This document shows positions 16,763-29,341 of a stretch of DNA of 64,000 bases, piece by piece (the stretch's first letter is position 1; each line of letters starts with the position of its first letter). The stretch comes from Mesorhizobium zhangyense. GTDB lineage: Bacteria; Pseudomonadota; Alphaproteobacteria; Rhizobiales; Rhizobiaceae. Location: assembly GCF_011045115.1 (NCBI RefSeq), contig NZ_JAAKZG010000001.1, positions 372,001 to 436,000 of the forward strand. Direction: 5' to 3'. The translations under genes and the position numbers were made by a program. The notes beneath the pieces were generated by a model that worked only from the letters and a program-made list of their open reading frames with translations, was not told the DNA's origin and searched no databases.

Positions 16763-18853
16763 ATGGCCCGCGAATATAAAATCGAAGACTACCGCAATTT
16801 CGGCATCATGGCGCATATCGACGCCGGCAAGACGACGACGACCGAGCGCGTCCTCTATTACACGGGCAAGTCGCACAAGATCGGCGAAGTCCATGACGGC
16901 GCTGCCACCATGGACTGGATGGAGCAGGAGCAGGAACGCGGCATCACCATCACTTCCGCTGCGACGACGACCTACTGGAAGGGTCGCGATGGCAAGATGC
17001 GCCGCTTCAACATCATCGACACGCCCGGCCACGTCGACTTCACCATTGAAGTCGAGCGTTCGCTGCGCGTTCTCGACGGCGCGATCGCTCTTCTTGACGC
17101 GAACGCCGGTGTTGAGCCGCAGACCGAGACCGTCTGGCGCCAGGCCGACAAGTACCATGTCCCGCGCATGATTTTCTGCAACAAGATGGACAAGATCGGT
17201 GCCGATTTCTATCGCTCGGCCGAGATGATCAAGAGCCGCCTTGGTGCCACCGCCGTTGTCATGCAGCTGCCGATCGGCGCCGAGACCGAATTCAAGGGCG
17301 TCGTCGATCTGATCGAGATGAACGCGCTGGTTTGGCGCGACGAAAGCCTGGGCGCTGCCTGGGATGTCGTGGAAATCCCGGCCGACCTCAAGGATCGGGC
17401 TGAAGAGTACCGCGAGCGTATGATCGAGACGGCCGTCGAAATGGACGAGACCGCGCTTGAGAACTACCTCGAAGGCAAGATGCCGACGAACGACGAACTG
17501 CGCGCTCTGATCCGCAAGGGTACGATTGCCGTCAAGTTCTTCCCGATGTTCTGCGGCTCGGCCTTCAAGAATAAGGGCGTTCAGCCGCTGCTCGACGCAG
17601 TTGTCGAGTTCCTGCCTTCGCCGATCGACGTTCCGGCAATCAAGGGTATCGACCCCAAGACCGAAGCCGACCTCATTCGCCTGCCGAATGATGAAGAGCC
17701 TATGTCGATGCTGGCCTTCAAGGTCATGAATGATCCGTTCGTCGGTTCGCTCACGTTCTGCCGCATCTATTCCGGCAAGGTCGCCAAGGGCGCTTCGCTC
17801 GAGAACACCGTCAAGGGCAAGAAAGAGCGCATCGGCCGCATGCTGCAGATGCACTCCAACTCGCGTTCCGACATCGAAGAGGCTTTTGCCGGCGACATCG
17901 TCGCCCTGGCTGGTCTCAAGGAAACGACCACGGGCGATACGCTTTGCGATCCGCTGAAGCCGGTTATCCTTGAGCGCATGGAATTCCCCGAGCCGGTCAT
18001 CCAGATCGCGATCGAGCCGAAGACCAAGGGCGACCAGGAAAAGATGGGCCTCGCGCTGCATCGCCTGGCTGCTGAGGATCCGTCCTTCCGCGTCAAGACC
18101 GACGAAGAGTCGGGCCAGACCATCATCGCCGGCATGGGCGAGCTTCACCTCGACATCATCGTCGATCGCATGAAGCGCGAATACAAGGTCGAGGCCAATG
18201 TCGGCGCCCCGCAGGTTGCGTATCGCGAAACCATTACGCGTACTCACGAGCAGGACTACACCCACAAGAAGCAGTCGGGTGGTACCGGTCAGTTCGCTCG
18301 CGTCAAGATCGTGTTCGAGCCGAACCCCGAAGGCGAAGATTTCGTGTTCGAGTCCAAGATCGTCGGCGGTGCAGTTCCCAAGGAATACGTACCGGGTGTC
18401 GAGAAGGGCATTCGCAGCGTTCTGTCGTCCGGTCCTTTCGCAGGCTTCCCGATGATCGCCGTCAAGGCGACCCTCATCGACGGTGCTTTCCACGATGTCG
18501 ACTCCTCGGTTCTGGCGTTCGAAATCGCCGGCCGTGCGTGTCTTCGTGAAGCTGCACCGAAGCTCGGCGTTCAGCTGCTCGAGCCGGTCATGAAGGTCGA
18601 AGTCGTGACGCCGGAAGACTATGTCGGCAGCGTCATCGGCGATCTGAACAGCCGTCGTGGCCAGATCCAGGGCCAGGAAAGCCGCGGTGTCGCCGTGGTC
18701 GTCAATGCGATGGTCCCGCTGGCCAACATGTTCAAATATGTGGACAGCCTGCGCTCGATGTCGCAGGGCCGCGCCCAGTACTCGATGACCTTCGACCACT
18801 ACGAAGCGGTTCCGACTGCAGTGGCCCAGGAAGTTCAGAAGAAATACGCGTAG
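16763..18853 (+). CDS. fusA: Elongation factor G
   Basis: EF-G is the GTPase that drives translocation and, with RRF, ribosome recycling. The 696-residue product has [19 protein letters not shown] near residue 16, DTPGHVDF near 88 and [10 protein letters not shown] near 142, then domains II-V ending with [16 protein letters not shown]. Length is normal. The second tuf copy follows after 66 bases. Confidence 0.98.
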   Translation: MAREYKIEDYRNFGIMAHIDAGKTTTTERVLYYTGKSHKIGEVHDGAATMDWMEQEQERGITITSAATTTYWKGRDGKMRRFNIIDTPGHVDFTIEVERSLRVLDGAIALLDANAGVEPQTETVWRQADKYHVPRMIFCNKMDKIGADFYRSAEMIKSRLGATAVVMQLPIGAETEFKGVVDLIEMNALVWRDESLGAAWDVVEIPADLKDRAEEYRERMIETAVEMDETALENYLEGKMPTNDELRALIRKGTIAVKFFPMFCGSAFKNKGVQPLLDAVVEFLPSPIDVPAIKGIDPKTEADLIRLPNDEEPMSMLAFKVMNDPFVGSLTFCRIYSGKVAKGASLENTVKGKKERIGRMLQMHSNSRSDIEEAFAGDIVALAGLKETTTGDTLCDPLKPVILERMEFPEPVIQIAIEPKTKGDQEKMGLALHRLAAEDPSFRVKTDEESGQTIIAGMGELHLDIIVDRMKREYKVEANVGAPQVAYRETITRTHEQDYTHKKQSGGTGQFARVKIVFEPNPEGEDFVFESKIVGGAVPKEYVPGVEKGIRSVLSSGPFAGFPMIAVKATLIDGAFHDVDSSVLAFEIAGRACLREAAPKLGVQLLEPVMKVEVVTPEDYVGSVIGDLNSRRGQIQGQESRGVAVVVNAMVPLANMFKYVDSLRSMSQGRAQYSMTFDHYEAVPTAVAQEVQKKYA

Positions 18854-18919
18854 TTCTGAGGAATTACGTCGTTAAGTTAATTCAACGCCCTAACGGGCTG
18901 CAAGGAATGGAGACTTCAC

Positions 18920-20095
<1,176 letters not shown>

Positions 20096-20160
20096 GTAAT
20101 TAACCGATCTGTCGCGGGCGCGGTAAAAGCCCGCGCCGCGCCAGAACAAGGAAGTGACGC

Positions 20161-20469
20161 ATGAACGGACAGAATATCCGCATCCGCCTGAAGGCGTTTG
20201 ATCATCGGGTGCTCGACGCCTCCACACGCGAAATCGTGTCGACGGCAAAGCGCACCGGCGCCAATGTTCGCGGGCCCATTCCGCTGCCGACCCGGATCGA
20301 GAAGTTCACTGTGAACCGCTCGCCCCACGTCGACAAGAAGAGCCGCGAGCAGTTCGAGATGCGCACGCACAAGCGTCTGCTGGACATCGTCGATCCGACC
20401 CCGCAGACCGTCGATGCTCTGATGAAGCTCGACCTCGCCGCAGGTGTCGACGTCGAAATCAAGCTCTAA
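20161..20469 (+). CDS. rpsJ: 30S ribosomal protein S10
   Basis: S10 is a 30S head protein and the NusE antitermination factor. The 102-residue product starts [19 protein letters not shown] and has [21 protein letters not shown]. The 65-base spacer after tuf is too short for an E. coli-type S10 leader, so L4-mediated attenuation is not apparent here. Confidence 0.97.
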   Translation: MNGQNIRIRLKAFDHRVLDASTREIVSTAKRTGANVRGPIPLPTRIEKFTVNRSPHVDKKSREQFEMRTHKRLLDIVDPTPQTVDALMKLDLAAGVDVEIKL

Positions 20470-20527
20470 GAGCTAACATGAGCCGGGCGAGAAGACCCAA
20501 ACGGCTCCTCTGAAGGAAAACGAACCG

Positions 20528-21241
20528 ATGCGTTCAGGTGTTATCGCACAGAAGTTGGGCATGACCCGCATCTATAATGATGCTGGCGAGCATGTGCCCG
20601 TTACGGTTCTCCGCATGGAGAACTGCCAGGTCGTGGCTCAGCGCACGAAAGAGAAGAATGGCTACACGGCCGTTCAGCTCGGCGTTGGCCTGGCCAAGGT
20701 CAAGAACACGTCGAAGGCGATGCGCGGTCACTTCGCTGCCGCCTCCGTCGAGCCGAAGTCGAAAGTTGCCGAATTCCGCGTGTCGGACGACAACATGCTC
20801 GATGTCGGCGTTGAAATCACCGTTGAGCATTACGTCCCCGGCCAGAAGGTCGACGTGACGGGCACCTCGACGGGTAAGGGTTTCCAGGGTGTCATGAAGC
20901 GCCACAACTTCGGTGGTGGCCGCGCGACCCACGGTAACTCGGTTTCGCACCGTGCACACGGTTCGACCGGTCAGCGTCAGGACCCGGGTAAGGTGTTCAA
21001 GGGCAAGAAGATGGCCGGCCACATGGGTGCTACCCGCGTGACCACGCAGAACGTCGAGGTCGTTTCGACCGACACGGATCGCGGCCTGATCCTGATCCGC
21101 GGCGCCGTTCCCGGCACCAAGGGCGCCTGGATCCTGGTCCGCGACGCCGCCAAGGAAGCACTGCCGGAAAACGCTCCGAAGCCGGCTGGCATTCGTGCCG
21201 GGCAGAAGACTGAAGCTTCCGCCAAAGAAGGAGCTGAATAA
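20528..21241 (+). CDS. rplC: 50S ribosomal protein L3
   Basis: L3 is a primary 23S rRNA binding protein whose loop reaches toward the peptidyl-transferase centre. The 237-residue product starts [18 protein letters not shown] and has the core loop [19 protein letters not shown], where the methylated glutamine lies in the family. The tail is extended and Ala/Lys-rich. Its TAA overlaps the rplD ATG by one base. Confidence 0.97.
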   Translation: MRSGVIAQKLGMTRIYNDAGEHVPVTVLRMENCQVVAQRTKEKNGYTAVQLGVGLAKVKNTSKAMRGHFAAASVEPKSKVAEFRVSDDNMLDVGVEITVEHYVPGQKVDVTGTSTGKGFQGVMKRHNFGGGRATHGNSVSHRAHGSTGQRQDPGKVFKGKKMAGHMGATRVTTQNVEVVSTDTDRGLILIRGAVPGTKGAWILVRDAAKEALPENAPKPAGIRAGQKTEASAKEGAE

Positions 21242-21861
21242 TGGATCTCAAGATTTCAACGCTTGGCGGCGAAGATGCCGGCAAGGTGAAACTCTCCGAG
21301 GAGATTTTCGGCCTTGATCCGCGCGAAGACATTCTGCAGCGCGTCGTGCGCTGGCAGCTTGCCAAGAAGCAGCAGGGCACGCACAAGGCCAAGGGCCGCG
21401 CCGAAATCGCGCGTACCGGTGCCAAGATGTACAAGCAGAAGGGTACGGGCCGCGCTCGTCACCATTCGGCTCGCGCTCCGCAGTTCCGCGGCGGCGGCAA
21501 GGCTCACGGCCCGGTTGTCCGCAGCCACGAGCACGACCTTCCCAAGAAGGTTCGCGCTCTCGGCCTGAAGCATGCTCTTTCGGCCAAGCTGAAGGCGTCC
21601 AACCTGATCATCGTCGATGATCTGGCGATGACCGAAGCCAAGACCAAAGCCCTGGTGGTGAATTTCGCCAAGCTCGGCCTGACCAACGCACTGGTGATCG
21701 GCGGCGCCGAGCTTGACGTGAACTTCAAGCGCGCTGCGTCGAACATCCCGAACATCGATGTGCTGCCCATCCAGGGCATCAACGTCTACGACATTCTGCG
21801 CCGCGGCACGCTGGTCCTTTCGAAGGCCGCCGTCGAGGCTCTCGAGGAGCGCTTCAAATGA
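21241..21861 (+). CDS. rplD: 50S ribosomal protein L4
   Basis: L4 lines the exit tunnel; in enterics it also autoregulates the S10 operon. The 206-residue product has the tunnel-loop segment [20 protein letters not shown] and the following GGGKAHGPV. Translation is coupled to rplC through TAATG and to rplW through a 4-base ATGA overlap. Confidence 0.97.
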   Translation: MDLKISTLGGEDAGKVKLSEEIFGLDPREDILQRVVRWQLAKKQQGTHKAKGRAEIARTGAKMYKQKGTGRARHHSARAPQFRGGGKAHGPVVRSHEHDLPKKVRALGLKHALSAKLKASNLIIVDDLAMTEAKTKALVVNFAKLGLTNALVIGGAELDVNFKRAASNIPNIDVLPIQGINVYDILRRGTLVLSKAAVEALEERFK

Positions 21862-22151
21862 CGGATCTCCGCCACTACGACGTGATCGTTTCGCCGGCGA
21901 TCACCGAAAAGTCGACCATGGCTTCCGAACAGAACCAGGTCGTCTTCAATGTCGCCAAGAAGGCGACGAAGCCGGAAATCAAGGCTGCGATCGAAGCGCT
22001 GTTCAGCGTCAAGGTCACAGCGGTCAACACGCTGGTCCGCAAGGGCAAGGTGAAGCGTTTCCGCGGCACGATTGGCCGTCAGAGCGACGTGAAGAAGGCG
22101 ATTGTGACGCTGGCCGACGGCCAGTCGATCGACGTCGCGACGGGTCTCTGA
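21858..22151 (+). CDS. rplW: 50S ribosomal protein L23
   Basis: L23 sits at the tunnel exit and is a docking site for trigger factor and SRP. The 97-residue product starts [19 protein letters not shown] and has [20 protein letters not shown]. It overlaps rplD by four bases; rplB follows after 19. Confidence 0.97.
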   Translation: MTDLRHYDVIVSPAITEKSTMASEQNQVVFNVAKKATKPEIKAAIEALFSVKVTAVNTLVRKGKVKRFRGTIGRQSDVKKAIVTLADGQSIDVATGL

Positions 22152-22170
22152 CAGGCGCGAGGACAGAACA

Positions 22171-23004
22171 ATGGCACTCAAGAAATTCAAACCGGTAACG
22201 CCAAGCCTTCGCCAGCTGGTCATCGTCGATCGCTCGGCGCTGTACAAGGGCAAGCCGGTCAAGGGTCTGACCGAAGGCCTGACCAAGTCGGGCGGCCGCA
22301 ACAACTACGGTCGCATCACGGCTCGCTTCATCGGCGGCGGTCACAAGCGTTCGTATCGCATCATCGACTTCAAGCGTCGCAAGTTCGACGTGTCGGCGAC
22401 CGTCGAGCGGCTCGAGTATGACCCGAACCGCACGGCTTTCATCGCGCTGATCAAGTATGAAGACGGCGAGCTGAACTACATCCTGGCGCCGCAGCGCCTC
22501 GCCGTTGGCGACAAGGTCATCGCCGGCGAGAGCGTCGACGTGAAGCCGGGCAATGCGATGCCGCTGGGTGGTATGCCGGTCGGCACGATCGTCCACAATG
22601 TCGAGCTGAAGCCCGGCAAGGGCGGCCAGATCGCACGTTCGGCAGGTGCTTATGCACAGCTCGTCGGCCGTGACCAGGGCATGGCGATCCTTCGCCTGAA
22701 CTCGGGTGAACAGCGCGTCGTGCACGGCTCGTGCATCGCGACTGTCGGAGCGGTCTCCAACCCGGACCACTCCAACATCAACGATGGCAAGGCAGGTCGC
22801 ACGGTCTGGCGCGGTAAGCGCCCGCATAACCGCGGCGTCACTATGAACCCGGTCGACCATCCGCACGGCGGTGGTGAAGGCCGCACCTCTGGTGGTCGTA
22901 ACCCGGTTACTCCGTGGGGCAAGCCGACCAAGGGCAAGAAGACGCGGTCCAACAAGGCGACCGACAAGTTCATCCTGCGCTCGCGCCATCAGCGCAAGAG
23001 CTAA
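22171..23004 (+). CDS. rplB: 50S ribosomal protein L2
   Basis: L2 is needed for subunit joining and peptidyl transfer. The 277-residue product has [20 protein letters not shown] near residue 50 and the conserved [19 protein letters not shown] loop with the key histidine, ending in a Lys/Arg-rich tail. It is followed 16 bases later by rpsS. Confidence 0.97.
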   Translation: MALKKFKPVTPSLRQLVIVDRSALYKGKPVKGLTEGLTKSGGRNNYGRITARFIGGGHKRSYRIIDFKRRKFDVSATVERLEYDPNRTAFIALIKYEDGELNYILAPQRLAVGDKVIAGESVDVKPGNAMPLGGMPVGTIVHNVELKPGKGGQIARSAGAYAQLVGRDQGMAILRLNSGEQRVVHGSCIATVGAVSNPDHSNINDGKAGRTVWRGKRPHNRGVTMNPVDHPHGGGEGRTSGGRNPVTPWGKPTKGKKTRSNKATDKFILRSRHQRKS

Positions 23005-23020
23005 AGAGAGGTAGTCTGAC

Positions 23021-23299
23021 GTGACCCGTTCAGTTTGGAAAGGCCCGTTCATCGACGGCTTTCTTCTCAAGAAAGCCGAGAAGGTGCGCGAAGGCGGCCG
23101 TAGCGAAGTGATCAAGACCTGGAGCCGTCGTTCCACGGTTCTGCCGCAGTTCGTCGGCCTGACCTTCGGCGTCTACAACGGCCAGAAGCATATCCCGGTC
23201 TCCGTGTCTGAAGACATGGTCGGCCACAAGTTGGGCGAATTCGCCCCGACGCGGACCTATTACGGTCACGGCGCGGACAAGAAAGCGAAGAGGAAGTAA
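23021..23299 (+). CDS. rpsS: 30S ribosomal protein S19
   Basis: S19 binds the 30S head near the A site. The 92-residue product begins with GTG at 23021 ([19 protein letters not shown]) and contains [27 protein letters not shown] lies upstream. Only one base separates its stop from the rplV start, so translation is coupled. Confidence 0.96.
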   Translation: MTRSVWKGPFIDGFLLKKAEKVREGGRSEVIKTWSRRSTVLPQFVGLTFGVYNGQKHIPVSVSEDMVGHKLGEFAPTRTYYGHGADKKAKRK

Positions 23300-23300
23300 C

Positions 23301-23690
23301 ATGGGCAAGGCCAAAGCTCCGCGCAGGCTTGCTGACAACGAGGCGCGTGCGGTCCTCCGCACCATCCGCGTCAGCCCGCAGAAGCTGAACCTGGTTGCCG
23401 CGCTCATCCGCGGCAAGAAGGTCGCGACCGCGCTTTCTGATCTGGAATTCTCGCGCAAGCGCATCTCCGACACCGTCAAGAAGACGCTGGAGTCGGCGAT
23501 CGCCAACGCGGAAAACAATCACGACCTCGACGTCGATGCGCTGATCGTTGCTGAAGCCTATGTCGGCAAGTCGATCGTCATGAAGCGCTTCCACGCCCGT
23601 GGCCGCGGCCGTGCAAGCCGCATCGAGAAGCCATTTTCGCACCTCACGATCGTTGTTCGTGAAGTCGAAGAGAAAGGGGAGGCCGCCTGA
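23301..23690 (+). CDS. rplV: 50S ribosomal protein L22
   Basis: L22 forms part of the exit tunnel wall beside L4. The 129-residue product has the family core [21 protein letters not shown] and the tunnel hairpin [20 protein letters not shown], without deletions. Its stop shares one base with the rpsC start (TGATG). Confidence 0.97.
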   Translation: MGKAKAPRRLADNEARAVLRTIRVSPQKLNLVAALIRGKKVATALSDLEFSRKRISDTVKKTLESAIANAENNHDLDVDALIVAEAYVGKSIVMKRFHARGRGRASRIEKPFSHLTIVVREVEEKGEAA

Positions 23691-24415
23691 TGGGTCAGAA
23701 AATCAATCCGATCGGTTTCCGCCTCGGCATTAACCGCACCTGGGACTCGCGCTGGTATGCAAACACCGGCGAGTACGGCCAGCTGCTGCATGAAGACATC
23801 AAGATCCGCGAGTATCTTAAGGAAGAGCTCAAGCAGGCTGCGATCTCGAAGGTCGTCATCGAGCGTCCGCACAAGAAGTGCCGCGTCACGATCCACGCTG
23901 CCCGTCCCGGTCTGATCATCGGCAAGAAGGGCGCGGACATCGAGAAGCTTCGTAAGAAGCTGATGGAGATGACCAAGTCGGAAACGCACCTCAACATCGT
24001 CGAGGTTCGCAAGCCCGAGATCGACGCGACGCTGGTCGCACAGTCGATCGCACAGCAGCTCGAGCGCCGTATCGCGTTCCGCCGTGCGATGAAGCGCGCT
24101 GTCCAGTCGGCAATGCGTCTCGGCGCCGAAGGCATCCGCATCAACTGCTCGGGCCGTCTCGGCGGCGCTGAAATCGCACGTATGGAATGGTATCGCGAAG
24201 GTCGCGTGCCGCTGCACACGTTGCGCGCCGATGTTGACTACGGCACGGCCGAAGCCAAGACGGCTTATGGCATCTGCGGCGTCAAGGTCTGGGTGTTCAA
24301 GGGCGAAATCCTCGAGCACGACCCGATGGCTTCGGAGCGCCGCGCGACGGAAGGCGAGCACGCACATGCAGGCGAGCGTAACGACCGTGGCGGTCGCCGC
24401 CGCGAGAACGCCTGA
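23690..24415 (+). CDS. rpsC: 30S ribosomal protein S3
   Basis: S3 lies at the mRNA entry site and has helicase activity together with S4 and S5. The 241-residue product starts [20 protein letters not shown], has the KH-domain loop [19 protein letters not shown] near residue 70, and has a charged tail. It overlaps rplV by one base; rplP follows after 27. Confidence 0.97.
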   Translation: MGQKINPIGFRLGINRTWDSRWYANTGEYGQLLHEDIKIREYLKEELKQAAISKVVIERPHKKCRVTIHAARPGLIIGKKGADIEKLRKKLMEMTKSETHLNIVEVRKPEIDATLVAQSIAQQLERRIAFRRAMKRAVQSAMRLGAEGIRINCSGRLGGAEIARMEWYREGRVPLHTLRADVDYGTAEAKTAYGICGVKVWVFKGEILEHDPMASERRATEGEHAHAGERNDRGGRRRENA

Positions 24416-24442
24416 GAAGCATAGGAATTTGGAGTAAGAACG

Positions 24443-24856
24443 ATGCTGCAGCCAAAGCGCACAAAGTTCCGCAAGCAGTTCAAGGGCCGAATCCACGGCG
24501 CCGCCAAGGGCGGTACCGACCTGGATTTTGGTGGCTTCGGACTGAAGGCGCTGGAGCCTAACCGCGTCACCGCACGTGAGATCGAGGCGGCACGCCGCGC
24601 GATCACGCGTGAAATGAAGCGCCAGGGCCGTGTGTGGATCCGTATTTTCCCGGACGTTCCGGTGACCTCGAAGCCTACCGAAGTCCGCATGGGCAAGGGC
24701 AAGGGCGCGGTCGACTACTGGGCGTGCCGTATCAAGCCGGGCCGTGTGATGTTCGAGATCGACGGCGTGTCGGAAGAAGTGGCGCGTGAAGCGCTGCGTC
24801 TCGGCGCAGCCAAACTCTCCGTCAGAACGCGTTTCGTACAGCGTATAGCTGAATAG
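24443..24856 (+). CDS. rplP: 50S ribosomal protein L16
   Basis: L16 is a late-assembling protein near the A-site tRNA elbow. The 137-residue product starts [19 protein letters not shown] and has [20 protein letters not shown]. Length is normal. rpmC starts 14 bases later. Confidence 0.97.
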   Translation: MLQPKRTKFRKQFKGRIHGAAKGGTDLDFGGFGLKALEPNRVTAREIEAARRAITREMKRQGRVWIRIFPDVPVTSKPTEVRMGKGKGAVDYWACRIKPGRVMFEIDGVSEEVAREALRLGAAKLSVRTRFVQRIAE

Positions 24857-24870
24857 AAAGGTCACGAGTC

Positions 24871-25071
24871 ATGAAAGCCGCAGAAGCACGGTCCAAGACC
24901 GCCGACCAGTTGAATGACGATCTGGCCTCGCTGAAGAAGGAGCAGTTCAACCTGCGCTTCCAGAAGGCGACAGGCCAGCTCGAGAAGACAGCCCGCGTGA
25001 AGGAAGTCCGCAGGGACATCGCGCGCATCAAGACCATCGCCGCCGAAAAATCTTCGGCCAAGAAGGCATAA
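24871..25071 (+). CDS. rpmC: 50S ribosomal protein L29
   Basis: L29 is a small coiled-coil protein beside the tunnel exit, next to L23. The 66-residue product has the family's [20 protein letters not shown] helix and ends in a Lys-rich tail. It is followed by rpsQ after 11 bases. Confidence 0.96.
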   Translation: MKAAEARSKTADQLNDDLASLKKEQFNLRFQKATGQLEKTARVKEVRRDIARIKTIAAEKSSAKKA

Positions 25072-25082
25072 GGACGAAAATC

Positions 25083-25328
25083 ATGCCAAAGCGCATTCTG
25101 CAGGGCACCGTCGTCAGCGACAAGAACGAGAAGACGGTCGTCGTCAAGGTCGAACGGCGCTTCACGCATCCGGTCATGAAGAAGACCGTGCGTATGTCGA
25201 AGAAGTACAAGGCGCACGACGAAAACAACGCGTGCAAGGTCGGCGATCAGGTCTTCATCCAGGAGTCGGCGCCGATCTCCAAGGATAAGCGCTGGGTCGT
25301 CATCACCGACGCCCAGGCGTCGCAGTAA
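25083..25328 (+). CDS. rpsQ: 30S ribosomal protein S17
   Basis: S17 is a primary 16S rRNA binder with an OB fold. The 81-residue product starts [20 protein letters not shown] and has [20 protein letters not shown]. It ends the S10 block; a 64-base gap without a clear promoter or terminator leads to rplN. Confidence 0.97.
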   Translation: MPKRILQGTVVSDKNEKTVVVKVERRFTHPVMKKTVRMSKKYKAHDENNACKVGDQVFIQESAPISKDKRWVVITDAQASQ

Positions 25329-25392
25329 CTAAATTTTTGGACAGACCGGGTAGGGCGAGGGCTCTTCCCAGGAATGAAGAAGGCGGTCAGTC

Positions 25393-25761
25393 ATGATTCA
25401 GATGCAAACAAACCTCGACGTCGCGGACAATTCCGGCGCTCGTCGTGTCATGTGCATCAAGGTGCTGGGCGGCTCGAAGCGGAAATACGCTTCCGTTGGT
25501 GACATCATCGTGGTGTCGATCAAGGAAGCCATTCCGCGCGGCCGCGTCAAGAAGGGCGATGTGATGAAGGCGGTCGTGGTTCGCACGGCCAAGGACATCC
25601 GCCGTCCGGACGGCAGCGTGATCCGTTTCGACAAGAACGCAGCTGTTCTCGTCGATAACAAGAAAGAGCCGATCGGCACGCGTATCTTTGGACCGGTTCC
25701 GCGCGAACTCCGCGCCAAGAACCACATGAAGATCATCTCGCTCGCGCCTGAAGTGCTGTAA
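25393..25761 (+). CDS. rplN: 50S ribosomal protein L14
   Basis: L14 forms the intersubunit bridge with S12 and 16S rRNA and is the binding site of RsfS. The 122-residue product starts [20 protein letters not shown] and has [21 protein letters not shown]. It opens the spc block. Confidence 0.97.
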   Translation: MIQMQTNLDVADNSGARRVMCIKVLGGSKRKYASVGDIIVVSIKEAIPRGRVKKGDVMKAVVVRTAKDIRRPDGSVIRFDKNAAVLVDNKKEPIGTRIFGPVPRELRAKNHMKIISLAPEVL

Positions 25762-25773
25762 GGAGCCGGAAAA

Positions 25774-26088
25774 ATGCAAAAGATTCGCAAAGGCGACAAG
25801 GTCGTCGTTCTGGCCGGCAAGGACAAGGGCCGTTCGGGTGAAGTCGTCCGGGTCATGCCCAAGGACGACAAGGCAGTCGTTCGCGGCGTGAACATGATCC
25901 GCCGTCATCAGAAGCAGTCCCAGTCCCAAGAGGGCGGGATCATTACCAAGGAAGCGCCGATCCATTTGTCGAACATCGCGCTGGTCGACCCCAAGGACGG
26001 AAAGCCGACCCGCGTCGGTTTCCAGGTCCAGAAGGACGGGACCAAGGTGCGCGTGGCAAAGCGCTCGGGAGAAGTGATCAATGGCTAA
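25774..26088 (+). CDS. rplX: 50S ribosomal protein L24
   Basis: L24 is an assembly-initiator protein with a KOW domain ([20 protein letters not shown]). The 104-residue length is normal. It overlaps rplE by eight bases, giving strong translational coupling. Confidence 0.97.
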   Translation: MQKIRKGDKVVVLAGKDKGRSGEVVRVMPKDDKAVVRGVNMIRRHQKQSQSQEGGIITKEAPIHLSNIALVDPKDGKPTRVGFQVQKDGTKVRVAKRSGEVING

Positions 26089-26638
26089 GGCAGAATATCA
26101 GGCCCGCTTGCGCTCGGTCTATGACGAGACCATTCGCAAGGCGCTGCTCGAAGAATTCAAATACGACAACGAGATGGAAGTACCCCGTCTCGACAAGATC
26201 GTCCTGAACATGGGTGTCGGTGAAGCGACGTCGGACTCGAAGAAGCCTTCGGTTGCCGCCGCCGATCTGGCGCTGATCGCCGGTCAGAAGCCGGTCATCA
26301 CCTATGCGCGCAATTCGATCGCCGGCTTCAAGGTCCGCGAGAAGATGCCGCTCGGCGCCAAGGTTACCCTGCGCAAGGACCGCATGTACGAGTTCCTGGA
26401 CCGTCTGGTCACGATCGCGCTGCCGCGCGTCCGCGACTTCCGCGGCCTGAACCCGAAGAGCTTCGATGGCCGTGGCAACTACGCCATGGGCATCAAGGAA
26501 CACATCATTTTCCCAGAGATCGCCTATGACAAGGTCGACCAGATCTGGGGTATGGACATCATCGTTTGTACGACTGCGAAGACGGATGACGAAGCCCGGG
26601 CACTGCTCAAGGCTTTCAACTTCCCCTTCCGCCAGTAA
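26081..26638 (+). CDS. rplE: 50S ribosomal protein L5
   Basis: L5 binds 5S rRNA and contacts P-site tRNA. The 185-residue product has [11 protein letters not shown], the P-site loop region [20 protein letters not shown] and a C-terminal FNFPF segment. It overlaps rplX and precedes rpsN by 27 bases. Confidence 0.97.
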   Translation: MAKAEYQARLRSVYDETIRKALLEEFKYDNEMEVPRLDKIVLNMGVGEATSDSKKPSVAAADLALIAGQKPVITYARNSIAGFKVREKMPLGAKVTLRKDRMYEFLDRLVTIALPRVRDFRGLNPKSFDGRGNYAMGIKEHIIFPEIAYDKVDQIWGMDIIVCTTAKTDDEARALLKAFNFPFRQ

Positions 26639-26665
26639 CGGCAGCGAGAAAAGGAAAAATCTGAA

Positions 26666-26971
26666 ATGGCAAAGACCAGCTCAGTCGAGAAAAACAACAG
26701 GCGTCGCAAGCTTGTCGAGCAGAGCGCTGCAAAGCGTAAGGCTCTCAAGGCGACGATCATGGACAAGAGCCTTCCGATCGAAGATCGTTTCCGGGCGCAG
26801 CTGAAGCTTGCTGCAATGCCGCGCAACACGTCCAAGACCCGCATTCGCAACCGTTGCGAGATTACAGGCCGTCCGCGCGCCTATTATCGCAAACTGAAGA
26901 TGTCGCGTATTGCATTGCGCGAACTTGGCTCGCTGGGCGCTGTCCCGGGCCTGGTCAAGTCGAGCTGGTAA
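26666..26971 (+). CDS. rpsN: 30S ribosomal protein S14, zinc-free long form
   Basis: S14 stabilises the 30S head. The 101-residue product is the long C-minus form: only one cysteine is present in the [20 protein letters not shown] region, so it lacks the two CxxC pairs of the zinc form. The ending [12 protein letters not shown] is typical. rpsH follows after 12 bases. Confidence 0.96.
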   Translation: MAKTSSVEKNNRRRKLVEQSAAKRKALKATIMDKSLPIEDRFRAQLKLAAMPRNTSKTRIRNRCEITGRPRAYYRKLKMSRIALRELGSLGAVPGLVKSSW

Positions 26972-26983
26972 GGAGCACACGAC

Positions 26984-27382
26984 ATGTCACTAAGTGATCC
27001 TCTCGGCGATATGCTGACCCGCATCCGCAACGCCTATGGCCGCAAGAAGTCGAAGGTTTCGACGCCGGCCTCGCGTCTGCGTGCCCGTGTTCTCGACGTT
27101 CTGAAGGCGGAAGGCTACATCCGCGACTACAGTCAGGTCGACTATGACAACGGCAAGTCGGAAATCGAGATCGAACTGAAGTATTTCGACGGCGCACCGG
27201 TGATCCGTGAGATCGCCCGCGTGTCGAAGCCTGGCCGCCGCGTTTACGTGTCGGTCAAGTCGATCCCGCAGGTGGCCAACGGCCTCGGCATTTCGATCCT
27301 GTCGACGCCGAAGGGCGTGATGGCGGACCATGAAGCGCGCGAACAGAATGTCGGCGGGGAAATCCTCTGCCAGATATTCTAA
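26984..27382 (+). CDS. rpsH: 30S ribosomal protein S8
   Basis: S8 binds 16S helix 21 and in E. coli represses spc-operon translation at the L5 site. The 132-residue product starts [20 protein letters not shown] and ends with the [20 protein letters not shown] block. Length is normal. Confidence 0.97.
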   Translation: MSLSDPLGDMLTRIRNAYGRKKSKVSTPASRLRARVLDVLKAEGYIRDYSQVDYDNGKSEIEIELKYFDGAPVIREIARVSKPGRRVYVSVKSIPQVANGLGISILSTPKGVMADHEAREQNVGGEILCQIF

Positions 27383-27420
27383 TCGGGCGAACATAAGACA
27401 GAAAGAACGAGGACAACAAC

Positions 27421-27954
27421 ATGTCTCGTATTGGCAAGAAACCCGTTCCGTTGCCCCAGGGCGTGACCGCTTCCGTCGACGGCCAGACCGTCACGGCAAA
27501 GGGCCCCAAGGGCGAACTGAAGTTCGTGGTCAACGACGAAGTGCTGGTCAAGTTCGAGGACGGCCAGATCGCCGTTCAGCCGCGTGACCAGTCGAAGGTC
27601 GCCCGCTCCAAGTGGGGCATGTCGCGCACGCAGATCGTCAACATCCTCAACGGCGTCAAGGATGGCTTCGAGAAGAAGCTTGAGATCAGCGGCGTCGGCT
27701 ATCGTGCGGCCCTGCAGGGCAAGAACCTGCAGCTCGCGCTTGGCTTCAGCCATGACGTGGTCTACCAGACGCCGGAAGGCATCACGATCACCGTGCCGAA
27801 GCCGACCGAAATCGTCGTCACCGGTATCGACAAGCAGGCGGTTGGCCAGGTTGCGGCCGAGATCCGCAAGTATCGCGAACCTGAGCCCTACAAGGGCAAG
27901 GGCGTGAAATATGCTGGCGAGAAGATCGTCCGCAAAGAAGGCAAGAAGAAGTAA
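27421..27954 (+). CDS. rplF: 50S ribosomal protein L6
   Basis: L6 lies near the sarcin-ricin loop. The 177-residue product starts [15 protein letters not shown] and has two homologous halves, the second beginning [15 protein letters not shown]; it ends [16 protein letters not shown] plus a Lys tail. An 87-base GC-rich gap without a called signal separates it from rplR. Confidence 0.97.
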   Translation: MSRIGKKPVPLPQGVTASVDGQTVTAKGPKGELKFVVNDEVLVKFEDGQIAVQPRDQSKVARSKWGMSRTQIVNILNGVKDGFEKKLEISGVGYRAALQGKNLQLALGFSHDVVYQTPEGITITVPKPTEIVVTGIDKQAVGQVAAEIRKYREPEPYKGKGVKYAGEKIVRKEGKKK

Positions 27955-28041
27955 TTACAACGCCGCGGTGCGCGGTCGCGGGAGGCGCATTCGCCTACCG
28001 CACATGGCCGCACCCGTCCAAGAAGGCAAGGAACAGACATT

Positions 28042-28401
28042 ATGGCTTCCAAGGAAACCACCCAGCGCCGCGCCGCGCGCGTTCGCCGTCAACTCAAGAA
28101 GGTCTCCGGCGACCGTCTGCGTCTGTCGGTCTACCGTTCGTCGAAGAACATCCACGCGCAGATCATCGACGACTCGAAGGGCCACACCGTTGCTGCCGCT
28201 TCGACCCTCGAAAAGGACATCAAGGGCTCGCTGAAGACCGGCGCCGATGTCGCGGCTGCTGCCGCTGTTGGCAAGCTGCTTGCCGAACGCGCCTCCAAGG
28301 CCGGCGTCACGGAAGTCGTCTTCGATCGTGGCCCGTACATCTATCACGGCCGCGTCAAGGCGCTTGCCGAAGCCGCCCGCGAGGCCGGCCTGAGCTTCTG
28401 A
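28042..28401 (+). CDS. rplR: 50S ribosomal protein L18
   Basis: L18 escorts 5S rRNA to the 50S subunit together with L5. The 119-residue product has [20 protein letters not shown] and ends [20 protein letters not shown]. Length is normal. A 128-base structured gap follows before rpsE. Confidence 0.97.
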   Translation: MASKETTQRRAARVRRQLKKVSGDRLRLSVYRSSKNIHAQIIDDSKGHTVAAASTLEKDIKGSLKTGADVAAAAAVGKLLAERASKAGVTEVVFDRGPYIYHGRVKALAEAAREAGLSF

Positions 28402-28413
28402 TCCGATTTGTTG

Positions 28414-28492
28414 CGAGGCGCGTGGCGCCTCGTCGCATGATCGACAGTTGAAATAAGTCCGGCTCTGTTATAGACGCCGGACTTCAGTTTTT
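28414..28492 (+). terminator. Terminator-like element inside the spc operon
   Basis: Two hairpins lie in the rplR-rpsE gap. CGAGGCGC-GTG-GCGCCTCG (28414-28432) is followed by AAGTCCGGC (28455-28463), a 12-nt loop, GCCGGACTT (28476-28484) and CAGTTTTT. The second has the stem and U-tract of an intrinsic terminator. A promoter-like TTGAAA/TATAGA pair (28448-28474) overlaps it but with only a 15-base spacer. Since essential genes follow, a partial terminator or attenuator is more likely than a full stop. Confidence 0.55.
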
Positions 28493-28529
28493 AACCCCCG
28501 TGCTTCCGGAAAAAAACAAGGAACAGGAT

Positions 28530-29099
28530 ATGGCACAAGAACGTAGGGATGACCGCAACCGCGGCGGTCGTGACCGTGAAGAGCGCGACAGCGAATTTGT
28601 CGACAAGCTCGTCCACATCAACCGCGTCGCCAAGGTCGTCAAGGGCGGCCGGCGCTTCGGTTTTGCGGCACTCGTCGTCGTCGGCGACCAGAAGGGCCGC
28701 GTCGGCTTTGGTCACGGCAAGGCGCGCGAAGTGCCTGAGGCTATCCGCAAGGCAACCGAATCGGCAAAGCGCGACCTGATTTTCGTCCCGCTGCGTTCGG
28801 GCCGTACCCTTCACCACGATGTCGAAGGCCGCCATGGTGCTGGCCGCGTCCTGCTGCGCTCCGCCAAGGCCGGTACCGGTATCATCGCCGGTGGTCCGAT
28901 GCGCGCTGTTTTCGAGACGCTCGGCATGCATGACGTCGTCGCCAAGTCGATGGGTTCGTCGAACCCGTACAACATGGTGCGCGCGACGTTCGATGCGCTG
29001 AAGAACCAGATGCATCCCAAGGATGTGGCTGCTCAGCGCGGCATCAAGTATTCGACCCTTCAGGCGCGTCGCGGCTCTGCCGTCGCCGCCGAAGAATAG
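28530..29099 (+). CDS. rpsE: 30S ribosomal protein S5
   Basis: S5 is needed for decoding accuracy and is the spectinomycin-resistance protein. The frame is open from 28500, but the family start [13 protein letters not shown] is at 28530 after AAGGAACAGG. The 189-residue product has [20 protein letters not shown] in the spectinomycin loop, apparently unaltered, and [17 protein letters not shown] at the end. Confidence 0.96.
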   Translation: MAQERRDDRNRGGRDREERDSEFVDKLVHINRVAKVVKGGRRFGFAALVVVGDQKGRVGFGHGKAREVPEAIRKATESAKRDLIFVPLRSGRTLHHDVEGRHGAGRVLLRSAKAGTGIIAGGPMRAVFETLGMHDVVAKSMGSSNPYNMVRATFDALKNQMHPKDVAAQRGIKYSTLQARRGSAVAAEE

Positions 29100-29122
29100 T
29101 CGGACGGGCAAGGATTACGACC

Positions 29123-29320
29123 ATGGCTAAGAAAGCTACCAAGACGATCACGGTCGAGCAGATCGGCAGCCCGATCCGCCGCCCGAAGGAACAGCGCGCA
29201 ACGCTGGTCGGCCTCGGCCTCAACAAGATGCATCGCCAGCGTACCCTCGAGGATACACCCTCGGTGCGCGGCATGATCGCCGCAGTGCAGCATCTCGTCC
29301 GCGTCGTGGACGAGAAATAA
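29123..29320 (+). CDS. rpmD: 50S ribosomal protein L30
   Basis: L30 is a small 23S rRNA-binding protein. The 65-residue product has [20 protein letters not shown] and the [12 protein letters not shown] segment. Length is normal; 23 bases after rpsE and 21 before rplO. Confidence 0.96.
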   Translation: MAKKATKTITVEQIGSPIRRPKEQRATLVGLGLNKMHRQRTLEDTPSVRGMIAAVQHLVRVVDEK

Positions 29321-29341
29321 GCCGGGCGCAGGAGAAAGATC

